A DNA stretch of 64,000 nucleotides from Terrisporobacter mayombei (GTDB lineage Bacteria; Bacillota; Clostridia; Peptostreptococcales; Peptostreptococcaceae): the NCBI RefSeq assembly GCF_020748465.1, contig NZ_JAHZMP010000001.1, positions 558,001-622,000 of the forward strand, read 5' to 3'. A program made the position numbers and the translations under genes. Below the pieces are notes generated by a model. The model was given only the letters and a program-made list of their open reading frames with translations, was not told where the DNA came from and searched no databases. This document shows positions 1-8,490 of this stretch, piece after piece. Position 1 is the stretch's first letter; every line of letters begins with the position of its first letter.

Positions 1-29
1 TCTTCTATCATTTTATATAACTCTTCCAT
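1..29 (-). CDS. 5' end of a gene running off the left edge
   Basis: An ATG on the minus strand at 29 opens a frame reading MEELYKMIE before the edge. A clear Shine-Dalgarno (GGAGTG at 37-42) sits 7 nt upstream, which is why I accept a start here. Nine residues are too few to name the product. Confidence 0.5.
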
Positions 30-178
30 TTGATGACACTCCTTAATAATAATTTTTTATTATAATTATATATTATACACAAATATAAAGTAATTAAAAT
101 ATTTTCTTTATTTCCTATCTTATAAATCTATGGCCATAATTAACTTCTTATAAAAAATAACAAAAATCCAAATTATTA

Positions 179-473
179 TTAATATTCAATTTTTAATTCA
201 TCTGCTATTATGTTTACTGTGTACTTAGCAACTTACCTAATAAAATCGTAGCATTTATTGAATTTTTCTTCACTTCCTCCAAATAGTAAAACTATTGATA
301 TGTTTGTCGCTGATAATGTGGCAAACCGAGGCAACTCTAACAGTACTATCATCTACGTTCATATCAAAATTGATTACTATTGCTTTTAGTACTGATTCTG
401 AACATAATAATTTTTCATTTTTAAAGTAGTTCTGTGCCTCTTCTCCAATTGAATTTAAATCAAATTTTTTCAT
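179..473 (-). pseudogene. Decayed C_GCAxxG_C_C-family (putative redox) protein gene
   Basis: The intact frame (270-473, 67 aa, SD AAGGGGG) begins like the C_GCAxxG_C_C family: a YFKNEKLLCSESVLKAI segment, then VDDSTVRVAS. The family then expects a glycine-rich stretch and GSVCGAxxG; here the frame runs into unrelated residues and stops. A shift of frame around 300-310 followed by read-through of a TAG/TAA-type stop recovers a family-like tail with KCYDFIR, then VAKYTVNIIADELK, ending at a TAA at 179-181. The middle of the family (roughly 60-70 residues) appears deleted. I therefore call a remnant with internal deletion, frameshift and stop. The family assignment comes from motif memory, not from a search. 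It could alternatively be an expressed short ORF. Confidence 0.5.
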
Positions 474-891
474 AATAAATCCCCCTTATTTTTTCATAAT
501 AAATTTACATTAAATTCTAATTACCTCTTTATAATTAATGTAAAGATAATCTTAGTGATATGGATTTTAATATCCTTGATGATGATGAAAAATTTTTCGT
601 CATCATCTCCCCTTATTTTTACTTCCACAAAAATATATCGTTAATATTACAACAGTTATATTAATTAGATTACAAACCACTCTCCATTCAATAAAATTAT
701 TATTATTTTAAAAATCTTTTCCTATCTCATTTATTTTCTTTTTATACTTTTTATGTTAAAATAGTTATTATATTTTGATAAGCTTGAATATAAATTTTAA
801 TAGATATTTTGTTAATAATATAAATATAATATTTGTTTCAAGTATCAAAGATAAATAGATTAAATTCTATTAAGGAAACAGGAGGATTGAA
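474..891. other. Gene-free AT-rich stretch with one strong inverted repeat
   Basis: No convincing ORF on either strand. It contains the SD and upstream region of the decayed gene (474-495), a near-perfect hairpin at 578-607 and the SD of the next gene (AGGAGG at about 880). The rest is AT-rich with no recognisable riboswitch or promoter that I can place confidently. Confidence 0.5.
578..607. repeat. 30-bp inverted repeat (possible terminator)
   Basis: Arms GATGATGATGAAAA and TTTTCGTCATCATC pair over their full length with one G-T mismatch. No uninterrupted T-run follows directly on either strand (on + the next bases are TCCCCTTATTTTT), so terminator activity is uncertain. Confidence 0.4.
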
Positions 892-1347
892 ATGAGCATA
901 AGACAAAAATTTGCCGAATCATTTGCAAAATCTAAAACAATGAGCGGCCCAGAAAAAAGAGCCAACGAAATAATGGGGAAAATCCTTTTAAAAAAAGCTA
1001 TACTTCCAATAGTTGCTATGGTTGTAGTTATTATAGCATTTGCTGCACTAAGAATTAATGGTTGGTATGCTTTTGCAATAAACATAGCAATAGCAATTGG
1101 TACTTTCTTCTATATGAGAAATGCAAGTAAAAAGTATCAAGCTTTTAAACCTTATGTTGGTAACTTAATAAAAGTTGAGAAAAAAGGTAAAAAGGAATAT
1201 GTTGCAATCATAAAACAAGGTAAAATGCCTGTTAAATTACAAATCGCCTATGGTGGAGAAGATTTAGAAAACATTAAGAAAAATCAACTTGTACAAATAA
1301 GCTACAACCCAGATTACAAAATAGCTATACTAGTTACAAAGCAATAA
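892..1347 (+). CDS. Small membrane protein of unknown function
   Basis: 151 aa, preceded by a strong SD (AGGAGGATTGAA then ATG). The protein has a basic N-terminal segment of about 38 residues, two adjacent hydrophobic helices (about residues 39-56 and 60-75) forming a hairpin, then a soluble lysine-rich C-terminal domain of about 70 residues. I do not recognise the family. The layout suggests a membrane-anchored cytoplasmic domain. It is a single-gene unit ending in a strong hairpin terminator. Confidence 0.75.
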   Translation: MSIRQKFAESFAKSKTMSGPEKRANEIMGKILLKKAILPIVAMVVVIIAFAALRINGWYAFAINIAIAIGTFFYMRNASKKYQAFKPYVGNLIKVEKKGKKEYVAIIKQGKMPVKLQIAYGGEDLENIKKNQLVQISYNPDYKIAILVTKQ

Positions 1348-1364
1348 TATTGATTAATACATAT

Positions 1365-1399
1365 AAAAAACTTCTACTAAAAATAGTAGAAGTTTTTTA
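1365..1399. terminator. Bidirectional intrinsic terminator
   Basis: Stem CTTCTACTA / TAGTAGAAG flanked by A6 and T6 runs, so it can stop transcription from both the + gene ending at 1347 and the - gene ending at 1407. Confidence 0.85.
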
Positions 1400-1406
1400 T
1401 TATTCT

Positions 1407-1667
1407 CTAATCTTTACTAAGTACATAGTCTCTATAAATCTTCAGTGCCTTTGCAAGCTGATCTGGACAAGATGTATTCTTATTTCTACAAGGTATATAT
1501 TCAAGCTGATCAATTATTTCATCAATATGTCCTCCTTCAACAAAATGTTTTAAAGCTATTAATGATCCATCACATCCTCCATCAAATACAACATCTAGTA
1601 AAATATCATCTTCTATATTTAATAAAATCGATTTTGCACAAACACCATGAGTATAATATCTATACAT
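1407..1667 (-). CDS. TSCPD-domain protein (TIGR03905-like)
   Basis: About 86 aa from the ATG at 1667, which has the SD GGGGGTG at correct spacing; an in-frame ATG at 1682 lies upstream of that SD and is unlikely to be used. The sequence shows the family pattern: YYTHGVCAKSI at the N-terminus, FDGGCDGSL in the middle, then CRNKNTSCPDQLAKAL near the C-terminus, with four conserved cysteines suggesting metal or redox chemistry. The same domain occurs fused to adenosylcobalamin-dependent ribonucleotide reductases, but this copy stands alone and its function is unknown. It converges on the terminator at 1365-1399. Confidence 0.8.
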   Translation of the reverse strand: MYRYYTHGVCAKSILLNIEDDILLDVVFDGGCDGSLIALKHFVEGGHIDEIIDQLEYIPCRNKNTSCPDQLAKALKIYRDYVLSKD

Positions 1668-1812
1668 TTTCTTCACCCCCATAATAATTTATGATTAAAA
1701 AAATGCTATAATGATATTATAATTGTTTATCTTAATATAATTTAATGTTTAAGAAGTAAAGCTGAGGTAAATAGTAATAGTAAAATATTACTCATGCGAA
1801 AGGAGTATAACT

Positions 1813-2229
1813 TTGAAAAAAGAATATTATTTAGAAATGGGTTTTCGGGGGCTAACTCTTCTTTTTTGGCCCATAATAATATACAAATGGATTTTCATTC
1901 CAAATATTTATATGGAAAGAAATTCTTTTTTAATCTTTACTATTTTGGCAGTAATATACATAATAAATATTGGAATTTTACAAATAAAATATAAATTTTT
2001 AGATAATATAGTAATATGCTATAGAATTTCCACATTAATGTCTTTTATATTAACATTAGCATCTTTTCTGCTATATCCTACTAATATAACATTAATGTGG
2101 TTAAAATTATTATCTATTTTTATCTACTTCTATATTTCTTTTAAAAATGTTTATAATCACAAAATAGAAGAATGTGTAGTAGGTATGATTAGTGCAGTAT
2201 TATTGTTAGTCATAAGCATATGCTATTAA
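1813..2229 (+). CDS. Polytopic membrane protein of unknown function
   Basis: 138 aa starting at a TTG (1813) placed 7 nt after AAAGGAG (1799-1805); no ATG is better placed. Hydrophobicity suggests four transmembrane helices filling most of the chain, with short basic loops (KNVYNHK near the end). No motif or family recognised. It stands between the divergent TSCPD gene and the prolyl isomerase gene. Confidence 0.65.
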   Translation: MKKEYYLEMGFRGLTLLFWPIIIYKWIFIPNIYMERNSFLIFTILAVIYIINIGILQIKYKFLDNIVICYRISTLMSFILTLASFLLYPTNITLMWLKLLSIFIYFYISFKNVYNHKIEECVVGMISAVLLLVISICY

Positions 2230-2338
2230 TTACCATATATTTATATAAGGAAATATTAGACATAGTATATATTTTTTGGTATTATTTATACTGAAAGCTA
2301 TTATAAAATTTTAAGGGTACAAAGGAGTAACTAATAAT

Positions 2339-3097
2339 ATGGAAAAGAAAATATTAGCTAAAGTTGGAGAAAAAGAAATCTCTAACTTAGACGTTCAAAG
2401 TGCAATCCAAGGACTAGATCCTTACCAAGCACAACAATTTCAAACTGAAGAAGGTCAAAAATATGTATTAGATGATTTAATAAATCAAGAATTACTATAC
2501 ATGTATGCAAAAGATAACAAAATAGACCAAGATGAAGAATTCAGAAATGAAATGAAAAGAGTAGAAGAAAATGTATTAAAACAATACGTTATAAACAAAA
2601 TATTAACTAGTGTTAAATTAACTGAAGAAGAAAAAAGAGCTTTCTTTGAAGCTCAAAAGCAAAACTTCTCTAAACCAGAAACTGCTTCAGCTAAACATAT
2701 ATTAGTTGATACTGAGGAAAAAGCTAATGATATATTAGGTAAAATAAATACTGGTGAAGTATCATTTGAAGATGCTGCTAAAGAACATTCTTCTTGCCCA
2801 TCAAAAGATGCTGGTGGAGACTTAGGGTCTTTTGGAAGAGGACAAATGGTTCCAGAGTTTGAGGAAGCTGTATTCAATATGAATAAAGGTGAAGTAAGCC
2901 AACCTGTTAAAACTCAATTCGGATATCACTTAATTAAATTAGAAGATAGAAAAGAAAGTATTCTTCCTGAGTATGATGAAGTTGCTGAAGAAGTAGGAAA
3001 AACTTTATTATACCAAAAACAAGGTGAAGTTTATCAACAAAAACTAAACGAAGTTAAGAATACATTACCTAACGCAGTTGAATATATGAGTAACTAA
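2339..3097 (+). CDS. PpiC-type (parvulin) peptidyl-prolyl isomerase
   Basis: 252 aa; SD AAGGAG before ATG. Residues 1-110 form a helical SurA/PrsA-like chaperone part, and residues of about 113-205 are a classical parvulin domain: AKHILVD at its start, the GGDLGSFGRGQMVPEFE core and FGYHLIKLEDR at its end. There is no signal peptide or lipobox, so unlike PrsA it should act in the cytoplasm on newly made or misfolded proteins. It is a single-gene unit closed by the terminator at 3104-3138. Confidence 0.9.
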   Translation: MEKKILAKVGEKEISNLDVQSAIQGLDPYQAQQFQTEEGQKYVLDDLINQELLYMYAKDNKIDQDEEFRNEMKRVEENVLKQYVINKILTSVKLTEEEKRAFFEAQKQNFSKPETASAKHILVDTEEKANDILGKINTGEVSFEDAAKEHSSCPSKDAGGDLGSFGRGQMVPEFEEAVFNMNKGEVSQPVKTQFGYHLIKLEDRKESILPEYDEVAEEVGKTLLYQKQGEVYQQKLNEVKNTLPNAVEYMSN

Positions 3098-3103
3098 ATT
3101 AAT

Positions 3104-3138
3104 AAAACAGCTCTTAGACAATCTAAGAGCTGTTTTTT
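3104..3138. terminator. Bidirectional terminator
   Basis: Perfect stem AAAACAGCTCTTAGA / TCTAAGAGCTGTTTT with T-run on both strands; shared by the isomerase gene (+) and the Lrp gene (-). Confidence 0.9.
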
Positions 3139-3139
3139 A

Positions 3140-3622
3140 TTATATAAATATTCCATTACTTTTATATTTTTTAGTTATTAAATTAAAATTTACTTCTGTC
3201 ACTCCTTTAATTTTATACACTTCCTCAAATATAAAATTATTTAGTTCTTGAAAATCTTTAACATATCCATGAACATGTAGTTCACTTTTCCCCGTCGTAG
3301 CATATACTGATTCTATTTGTGGATGTTTGCAAAGTTCATTTGCAACAAAATCAATTTCACTTGGTGTTGCAGATATTTGTAAAAACAAAGCTGTATTAAG
3401 TCCTACTTTAGGTGAGTTAACCTGTACTGTAAACTTTTCAATTATTCCCTCTTCTGTCATTTTCATAACTCGCTCTCTTACAGCCATACGAGATAGATGT
3501 ACTTCTCTTGCTATTTCTGCATAAGAAATCCTACAATCGTTTGCCAATAGCCTTAATATGTCCATGTCAATCTTATTTAACTTCAGGCCAATTTTATTAA
3601 AGTTCAAAGTATCTTCTTTCAT
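3140..3622 (-). CDS. Lrp/AsnC-family transcriptional regulator
   Basis: 160 aa from the ATG at 3622, which follows a G-rich SD (GGGGGGTG); an upstream in-frame ATG at 3649 has no SD. Residues of about 18-65 hold the winged helix-turn-helix (KIDMDILRLLANDCRISYAEIAREVHLS type), and residues of about 75-150 the RAM/AsnC effector and oligomerisation domain with FLQISATP and the VTEVNFNLITKK C-terminus. Members sense amino acids and regulate metabolism or transport. It is divergent from nothing nearby; the next - strand gene upstream is the P-type ATPase, and any link to it is unproven. Confidence 0.88.
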   Translation of the reverse strand: MKEDTLNFNKIGLKLNKIDMDILRLLANDCRISYAEIAREVHLSRMAVRERVMKMTEEGIIEKFTVQVNSPKVGLNTALFLQISATPSEIDFVANELCKHPQIESVYATTGKSELHVHGYVKDFQELNNFIFEEVYKIKGVTEVNFNLITKKYKSNGIFI

Positions 3623-3777
3623 AAAATCAACACCCCCCCTTAAAGTCAATTATATCATCATAAAATAAGGGTGTATACATAATTTCCCATTATATGTTGT
3701 TTTTTGTATATTATTTTAAACTCTTTTGTACTTTTGTATGTTAAAACTTTTATTAATTTATCTAAATAGAAATTTTG

Positions 3778-6546
3778 TTATCTTCTAAATAAAAGATCTC
3801 TTTGTTTCTTTACTATTCTAAGTGCTAGTTTAACGATTTCATTTAAAATAAGTACCATAGAAGATAATAAAATTATTTTACACCACATAACTACACTTAA
3901 TGGAACTGAGCTAAAAAATTCTCTAAATATTTGTGTAAATAATATCTGAGCTACTGCTGTAAGAAAAATCACTTCAAGAGCTAATTTATTTTTGAAAAAA
4001 TTTGGTATTGTACTATTTAGTCCAAACTCTCTACAGCTTAATGCATTAAACAATGCACTAAATGCAAATAATGAAAATATAACAGTTCCGTGTTCTGTTG
4101 GCGCAGCGTTAAGTATATTAAAATACTCTTGTAATTGAACTATAGATACTATAAGCATTGCATTAATAAATATATTAATACACATACTTCGAGCTATAAT
4201 ACCTGCATTTCTTCTTATTGGTTTTCTTTTAAGAACATAATCTCTTACAGGCTCTAAGCCTAAAGCTAGCGCTGGAGGTCCATCCATAATTATATTCACC
4301 CATAATAATTGTATTGTTGTAAAAGGCATTTCTTGTCCTAAAACTTGTGATATTATAGCTGTAATAAAGGCAACTATATTCACTGTAAGTTGAAACTGTA
4401 TAAATCTTTGGAAGTTTTCATATATTCCTCTTCCCCATTTTATTCCATCAACTATAGTACTAAAACTATCATCTGTTAAAATTATATCCGATGCGTTTTT
4501 TGAAACTTCGGTTCCTGATATTCCCATTGCAATTCCTACATCTGCTTTACTTAATGCTGGTGCATCATTTATTCCGTCTCCAGTAACAGCTACAACTTCC
4601 ATATTCTTTTGTAATGCTTGTACAACTCTCATCTTTGTGTCAGGTTTTGAGCGAGCAACTATGGATATTTCATTAATTTCTTCTCTTAATTCTTCTTCTG
4701 ACAATATATCAATATATGTAGCTTCAACAGCTTTTTTATTTCCATCTAATAATCCTATTTCTTTTCCTATGGCTATAGCTGTATTAATATTATCACCTGT
4801 AAGCATTTTAACTTTGACACCCGCATTATAAGCTGTTTCAATAGATTCTTTTACTCCTTCTCTCAAAGGATCTACAATTCCCACAAACCCACTAAATATT
4901 AAATCACTGTCATTTTCATACAGCTCTATATATTCATTAAGATATTGTACATCTTCAAATGTTGCAGCAACTTCCATAGATGCCCTATCTATATTTTTAT
5001 AAGCGAATCCTAAAGTTCTCATTGATTTATTTTGAAGTTTTTTAATTTCACTTAATAAATGTTTTTTTATTTGAGGTGTCATTCTAACAATATCTTTTCC
5101 TTTTTGTAAATAATCACATTTTTTTATTAAAACTTCTGGAGCCCCTTTACTTAGAAATATTCCCTTATTCTCTATATCAATTAAAGAAAACATTCTTTTT
5201 TTCTCTGAGCTAAAAGGTACTTGAGATAATAAATTAGTATTTCGTCTAAAACTCTTATAGTCTTTGTCAATATGATATAAAAGAAGAGCACATTCTGTTG
5301 CACTTCCTATATATTTATAAGACTCGTCCACTTTTTCTATATCAGCCGTTGAATTTACTATGCAGTTTTCTTCAAAATAACTATAACTCCTATATCCTTT
5401 ACTATTTATATACTTTCCATCAATATAGGCAACTTCCACAACCATCTTATTTTTAGTTAAAGTTCCCGTTTTGTCTGAACAAATTACAGACACACATCCA
5501 ATAGTTTCACATGCTTCCTTTTTAGTTACTAGTGCATTTATTTTAGCCATCTTTTGCATAGTAATAGCTAGTGTAATATTAACCATAGTTGGTAGACCTT
5601 CTGGAACAGTAGCTACAATCAAAGCTATGCACACCATATATATATCCTTTGCAGGCTCTAATGATTGTAAAAATGGAATAATTCCTGAACTATTTAAACT
5701 TATTTGTCCATTTATACTCATTTTTGTAATCATATATATACATAATAAAAATGATATAACGCCTGAAATACCTGCAATCTTAGCTCCTAATTTACCAAGT
5801 TTTATTTGAAGTGGAGTCTGTACACTATCATCACTTATATTTTGAGCTATCTTGCCCATCTCAGTTTTATCACCAGTAGCAGTTACAAGCATTGTTCCTC
5901 TTCCATAAGCTACAAATGTTCCTCCAAATACCATGTTTATTTGTTTTGCTGGTATTGTCTCTTGTTCTATTATTTCAGTTTTTCCATAAATAACTTCCAT
6001 TTCTACTATTTCATCTGAACTCTTAGCAACATCTGCCGATTCTCCTGTAAGCATGTCCTCTCTTAACTTTAAATTTATTGACTCTATTAACCTTCCATCA
6101 GCTGGTATCATATTTCCGCTTTCTATATAAACTATATCTCCAGGTACTAAGTCTCTCTTAGAGATCTGATGAATATTTCCTTCTCTTAATACTTTCACTT
6201 CTATATTGTCAGTTAACTTAGATAGAGCTTCAGCTGCTTTTTTTGATTTACTTTCCGTTATAGCTCCTATAGATAACCCTAATAAGACTGCTATAAAAAT
6301 TCCAATGGCGTCATGTATTTCTCCTATAAATGCACTTATTACAGCTGCAGTTAGCAAAATAAGTATCATAGGTTCCATAACACTCTCACTTATAATTTCA
6401 TACAAAGGCTTCCTTTCTTTAACTTTGAACTCATTATAACCATAAGTCTTTCGTCTTAATTCTACGTCATTACTACTTAATCCCGTTTCACTGCTTGCTT
6501 TTAAATACTTTAAGCTTTCATTAGTTGATTTATTATAGTATCTCAT
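3778..6546 (-). CDS. Type-II P-type ATPase, PMCA-like (probable Ca2+ pump)
   Basis: 922 aa, complete: cation-ATPase N domain, actuator loop with TGES (167-170), M4 with PEGLP (315-319), phosphorylation site DKTGT (358-362), TGDN and TGDGINDAP (about 655) hinge motifs, and a six-helix C-terminal membrane part. Ion-site residues follow the PMCA (P2B) pattern: M5 reads LTVNIVA, with Asn723 but Ala726 where SERCA has Glu, and M6 reads WVNIIMD (Asn751, Asp755). This predicts a single Ca2+ site, by family knowledge. SD AGGGGG before the ATG. It is monocistronic, and its leader has no riboswitch I can recognise, unlike the second pump in this window. Confidence 0.9.
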   Translation of the reverse strand: MRYYNKSTNESLKYLKASSETGLSSNDVELRRKTYGYNEFKVKERKPLYEIISESVMEPMILILLTAAVISAFIGEIHDAIGIFIAVLLGLSIGAITESKSKKAAEALSKLTDNIEVKVLREGNIHQISKRDLVPGDIVYIESGNMIPADGRLIESINLKLREDMLTGESADVAKSSDEIVEMEVIYGKTEIIEQETIPAKQINMVFGGTFVAYGRGTMLVTATGDKTEMGKIAQNISDDSVQTPLQIKLGKLGAKIAGISGVISFLLCIYMITKMSINGQISLNSSGIIPFLQSLEPAKDIYMVCIALIVATVPEGLPTMVNITLAITMQKMAKINALVTKKEACETIGCVSVICSDKTGTLTKNKMVVEVAYIDGKYINSKGYRSYSYFEENCIVNSTADIEKVDESYKYIGSATECALLLYHIDKDYKSFRRNTNLLSQVPFSSEKKRMFSLIDIENKGIFLSKGAPEVLIKKCDYLQKGKDIVRMTPQIKKHLLSEIKKLQNKSMRTLGFAYKNIDRASMEVAATFEDVQYLNEYIELYENDSDLIFSGFVGIVDPLREGVKESIETAYNAGVKVKMLTGDNINTAIAIGKEIGLLDGNKKAVEATYIDILSEEELREEINEISIVARSKPDTKMRVVQALQKNMEVVAVTGDGINDAPALSKADVGIAMGISGTEVSKNASDIILTDDSFSTIVDGIKWGRGIYENFQRFIQFQLTVNIVAFITAIISQVLGQEMPFTTIQLLWVNIIMDGPPALALGLEPVRDYVLKRKPIRRNAGIIARSMCINIFINAMLIVSIVQLQEYFNILNAAPTEHGTVIFSLFAFSALFNALSCREFGLNSTIPNFFKNKLALEVIFLTAVAQILFTQIFREFFSSVPLSVVMWCKIILLSSMVLILNEIVKLALRIVKKQRDLLFRR

Positions 6547-6651
6547 ATTTTTATCCCCCTAGTTACTTTCATTCAAACTTATATAAATATATGTATATAT
6601 TTATTTAGATATTCTAGTAACTGGGTTAAAAAGTATTAACATATGTTCAAA

Positions 6652-6689
6652 TAAAAAAATAGATAAACTTTATTAGAATTTATCTATTT
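6652..6689 (-). terminator. Terminator of the CBS-protein gene
   Basis: Stem AAATAGATAAA / TTTATCTATTT followed on the minus strand by a T7 run. Confidence 0.8.
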
Positions 6690-6702
6690 CCTAAAACTAT
6701 TT

Positions 6703-7134
6703 TTATATTTTTACAGTTTTATGTATTTTATCGTAACAATATTCAATAATCTCTTTTCGTTTTATTATCCCAATAAAAGTCTTATGGTCATCAATTACTG
6801 GAACAAAATTTTGATTTCTAGCCTTCGATATTAAGTCTTCAATATTTGCTTCCACACATACTGGCGCATTGTCCTTTCTTCTTTTTATTGTACTAATTGG
6901 CATATCTTCCAATGCTTTAAAATCTAGTGTCTTCTCTTGAAAATTGTCTTTTAATGTCCACAATAAGTCGCCTTCTGTTATAGTTCCTACATATTTCCCT
7001 TCACGAGTCAATATAGGGATAGATGAATATTTATGATACTCCATCTTTTCTAGAGTTTGTCTCAATGTATAGTCTTCATAAATAAAAGCCACTTCACTTT
7101 TTGGTGTTAAGAAAAACAATATATTCATTAACAT
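6703..7134 (-). CDS. CBS-domain protein (CbpB/YkuL-like)
   Basis: 143 aa made of two CBS modules: about residues 14-65 (with YHKYSSIPILTREGKYVGTITEGDL) and about 85-135 (FVPVIDDHKTFIGIIKRKEI). Size and layout match B. subtilis CbpB (YkuL), a c-di-AMP-binding protein that interacts with Rel; that role is family knowledge and not shown here. The SD GGAGGTG lies 4 nt before the ATG at 7134 and 10 nt before the one at 7128, so the start could be two codons shorter. Divergently transcribed from the 7278 gene. Confidence 0.8.
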   Translation of the reverse strand: MLMNILFFLTPKSEVAFIYEDYTLRQTLEKMEYHKYSSIPILTREGKYVGTITEGDLLWTLKDNFQEKTLDFKALEDMPISTIKRRKDNAPVCVEANIEDLISKARNQNFVPVIDDHKTFIGIIKRKEIIEYCYDKIHKTVKI

Positions 7135-7277
7135 TACACCTCCAAAATTAACTAGCTAATTATAAAAGGATTTCCCTTAATATTAATTTTACCATATTTA
7201 CCTCATAATTAAAATTTATATTTTGAAATTCAATTTAAAGGGTATAAATATATCATTAACTTTTTGGGAGGCAGAAA

Positions 7278-8039
7278 ATGAATTATCAATTAGAATTAGA
7301 AAATTACTTATATAAAATATACGATGAAAAAATTTATCAAATACTTGTAAAAGAAGACTTATCTAAATTAAAAAGCATGAATTTAAATGAAATTAAGTCT
7401 TTAATAAACTCAAATGAAGTTTATTTAGGCAGCGATTTATATGAATATATTGTAAATTTAATACCAGAAGGATTTAAAGGATACCTTTTAAGAGAAGCCA
7501 TTTCAAAAAAACATAATCTTACTTATCCTCTACTTTATAATGAAGAGGGGCAACCATTAAGAGTTCATACTCATAATAGTTTTTCTACTATACTTTGGAA
7601 AGACTTTACTAATGAAACATTTATTAAAGATTTAAACAATAAATTTAGTTGTGAGGACTTTTATGATTATGTAAATAAAAATCTTGATATCATATATAAC
7701 AATTTAATTAATAAAATTGAAATTTTTAAAAATGATAATGTTATTATTATACCTTATAAGAATAACAATTTAGTTAATACTGTGAAAGAAATGATTATAA
7801 GCAAAAAGCTAAATTTTTCTTATGCTTTATCTTTTGTAGATATGGATAAATTAAGAGAAGAAATGGAAGCCTTTGCTATTGATCTTTCTTACTACGATGA
7901 GTTTGATAAACTAGAAGACGATTTGGAAGAATGTTTAAATAAGTTTTTTAGATACAATGATAGTGAGTTGTATGATTTATTAATAAACAAAGAGAACTTT
8001 ACTTTAATAGATAACGATAAATTAGTTAAGATAATCTAA
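7278..8039 (+). CDS. Hypothetical protein, 253 aa
   Basis: SD GGGAGG, then ATG. Soluble, acidic, largely helical with no signal peptide or membrane segment. Recognisable local features are only a short central stretch rich in histidine (LRVHTHNSFSTILW, about residues 94-107) and an acidic C-terminal third (KLEDDLEECLNKFF). I do not recognise the family and infer no function. Monocistronic with its own terminator. Confidence 0.7.
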   Translation: MNYQLELENYLYKIYDEKIYQILVKEDLSKLKSMNLNEIKSLINSNEVYLGSDLYEYIVNLIPEGFKGYLLREAISKKHNLTYPLLYNEEGQPLRVHTHNSFSTILWKDFTNETFIKDLNNKFSCEDFYDYVNKNLDIIYNNLINKIEIFKNDNVIIIPYKNNNLVNTVKEMIISKKLNFSYALSFVDMDKLREEMEAFAIDLSYYDEFDKLEDDLEECLNKFFRYNDSELYDLLINKENFTLIDNDKLVKII

Positions 8040-8046
8040 TTTATAT

Positions 8047-8080
8047 AAAAAAAAAGCCACTTTAATAAGTGGCTTTTCTT
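8047..8080. terminator. Bidirectional terminator
   Basis: Stem AAAAGCCACT / AGTGGCTTTT with an A9 run before it and a T-rich tail after it; lies between convergent genes ending at 8039 and 8145. Confidence 0.85.
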
Positions 8081-8144
8081 TCACATATGACTAGCTATTA
8101 CTAATATTTTGTTACTAATTAATACTAATATATATGAATTTTAA

Positions 8145-8345
8145 TTATATTCTCACTACGTTAGCAGCTTGAGGACCTTTTGCACCTTCAACTACGTCAA
8201 ATTCTACATTTTGTCCTTCTTCTAATGACTTGTATCCATCACCTTGTATTGCTGAAAAGTGTACGAAAACATCTCCTTCACCTTCTACAGATATAAATCC
8301 AAATCCTTTTTCGTTGTTAAACCATTTTACTACACCAGTTTTCAT
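8145..8345 (-). CDS. Cold-shock domain protein (CspA family)
   Basis: 66 aa single cold-shock domain, full family length. RNP1 (KGFGFI, residues 13-18) and RNP2 (VFVHF, residues 26-30) are intact, as is the GPQAANV C-terminal strand. It binds single-stranded RNA/DNA and acts as an RNA chaperone in the cytoplasm. SD AGGAGG precedes the ATG. The mRNA should have a leader of about 55 nt, given the promoter at 8408-8436. Confidence 0.95.
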   Translation of the reverse strand: MKTGVVKWFNNEKGFGFISVEGEGDVFVHFSAIQGDGYKSLEEGQNVEFDVVEGAKGPQAANVVRI

Positions 8346-8407
8346 TTAATTAAATCCTCCTAAAAACACACTTTAATTTAGCTGCTTAAAAATGCAACTT
8401 TAACCTA

Positions 8408-8436
8408 ACTTTAACATATATACATAGTTTTGTCAA
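8408..8436 (-). promoter_or_regulatory. Sigma-A promoter of the cold-shock gene
   Basis: Minus strand: -35 TTGACA (8431-8436), 17-nt spacer, -10 TAAAGT (8408-8413). The -35 is perfect and the -10 matches 4 of 6. Confidence 0.6.
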
Positions 8437-8490
8437 ACTTATTTGTTTCTATACTATATTTATAATTTTTTTATTATATAATTATATTTT

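Noticed and set aside
1794..1994. 66-aa ORF on the + strand
   Set aside because: Overlaps the 1813 membrane-protein gene in another frame; the SD AAAGGAG lies after its start codon and serves the TTG at 1813.
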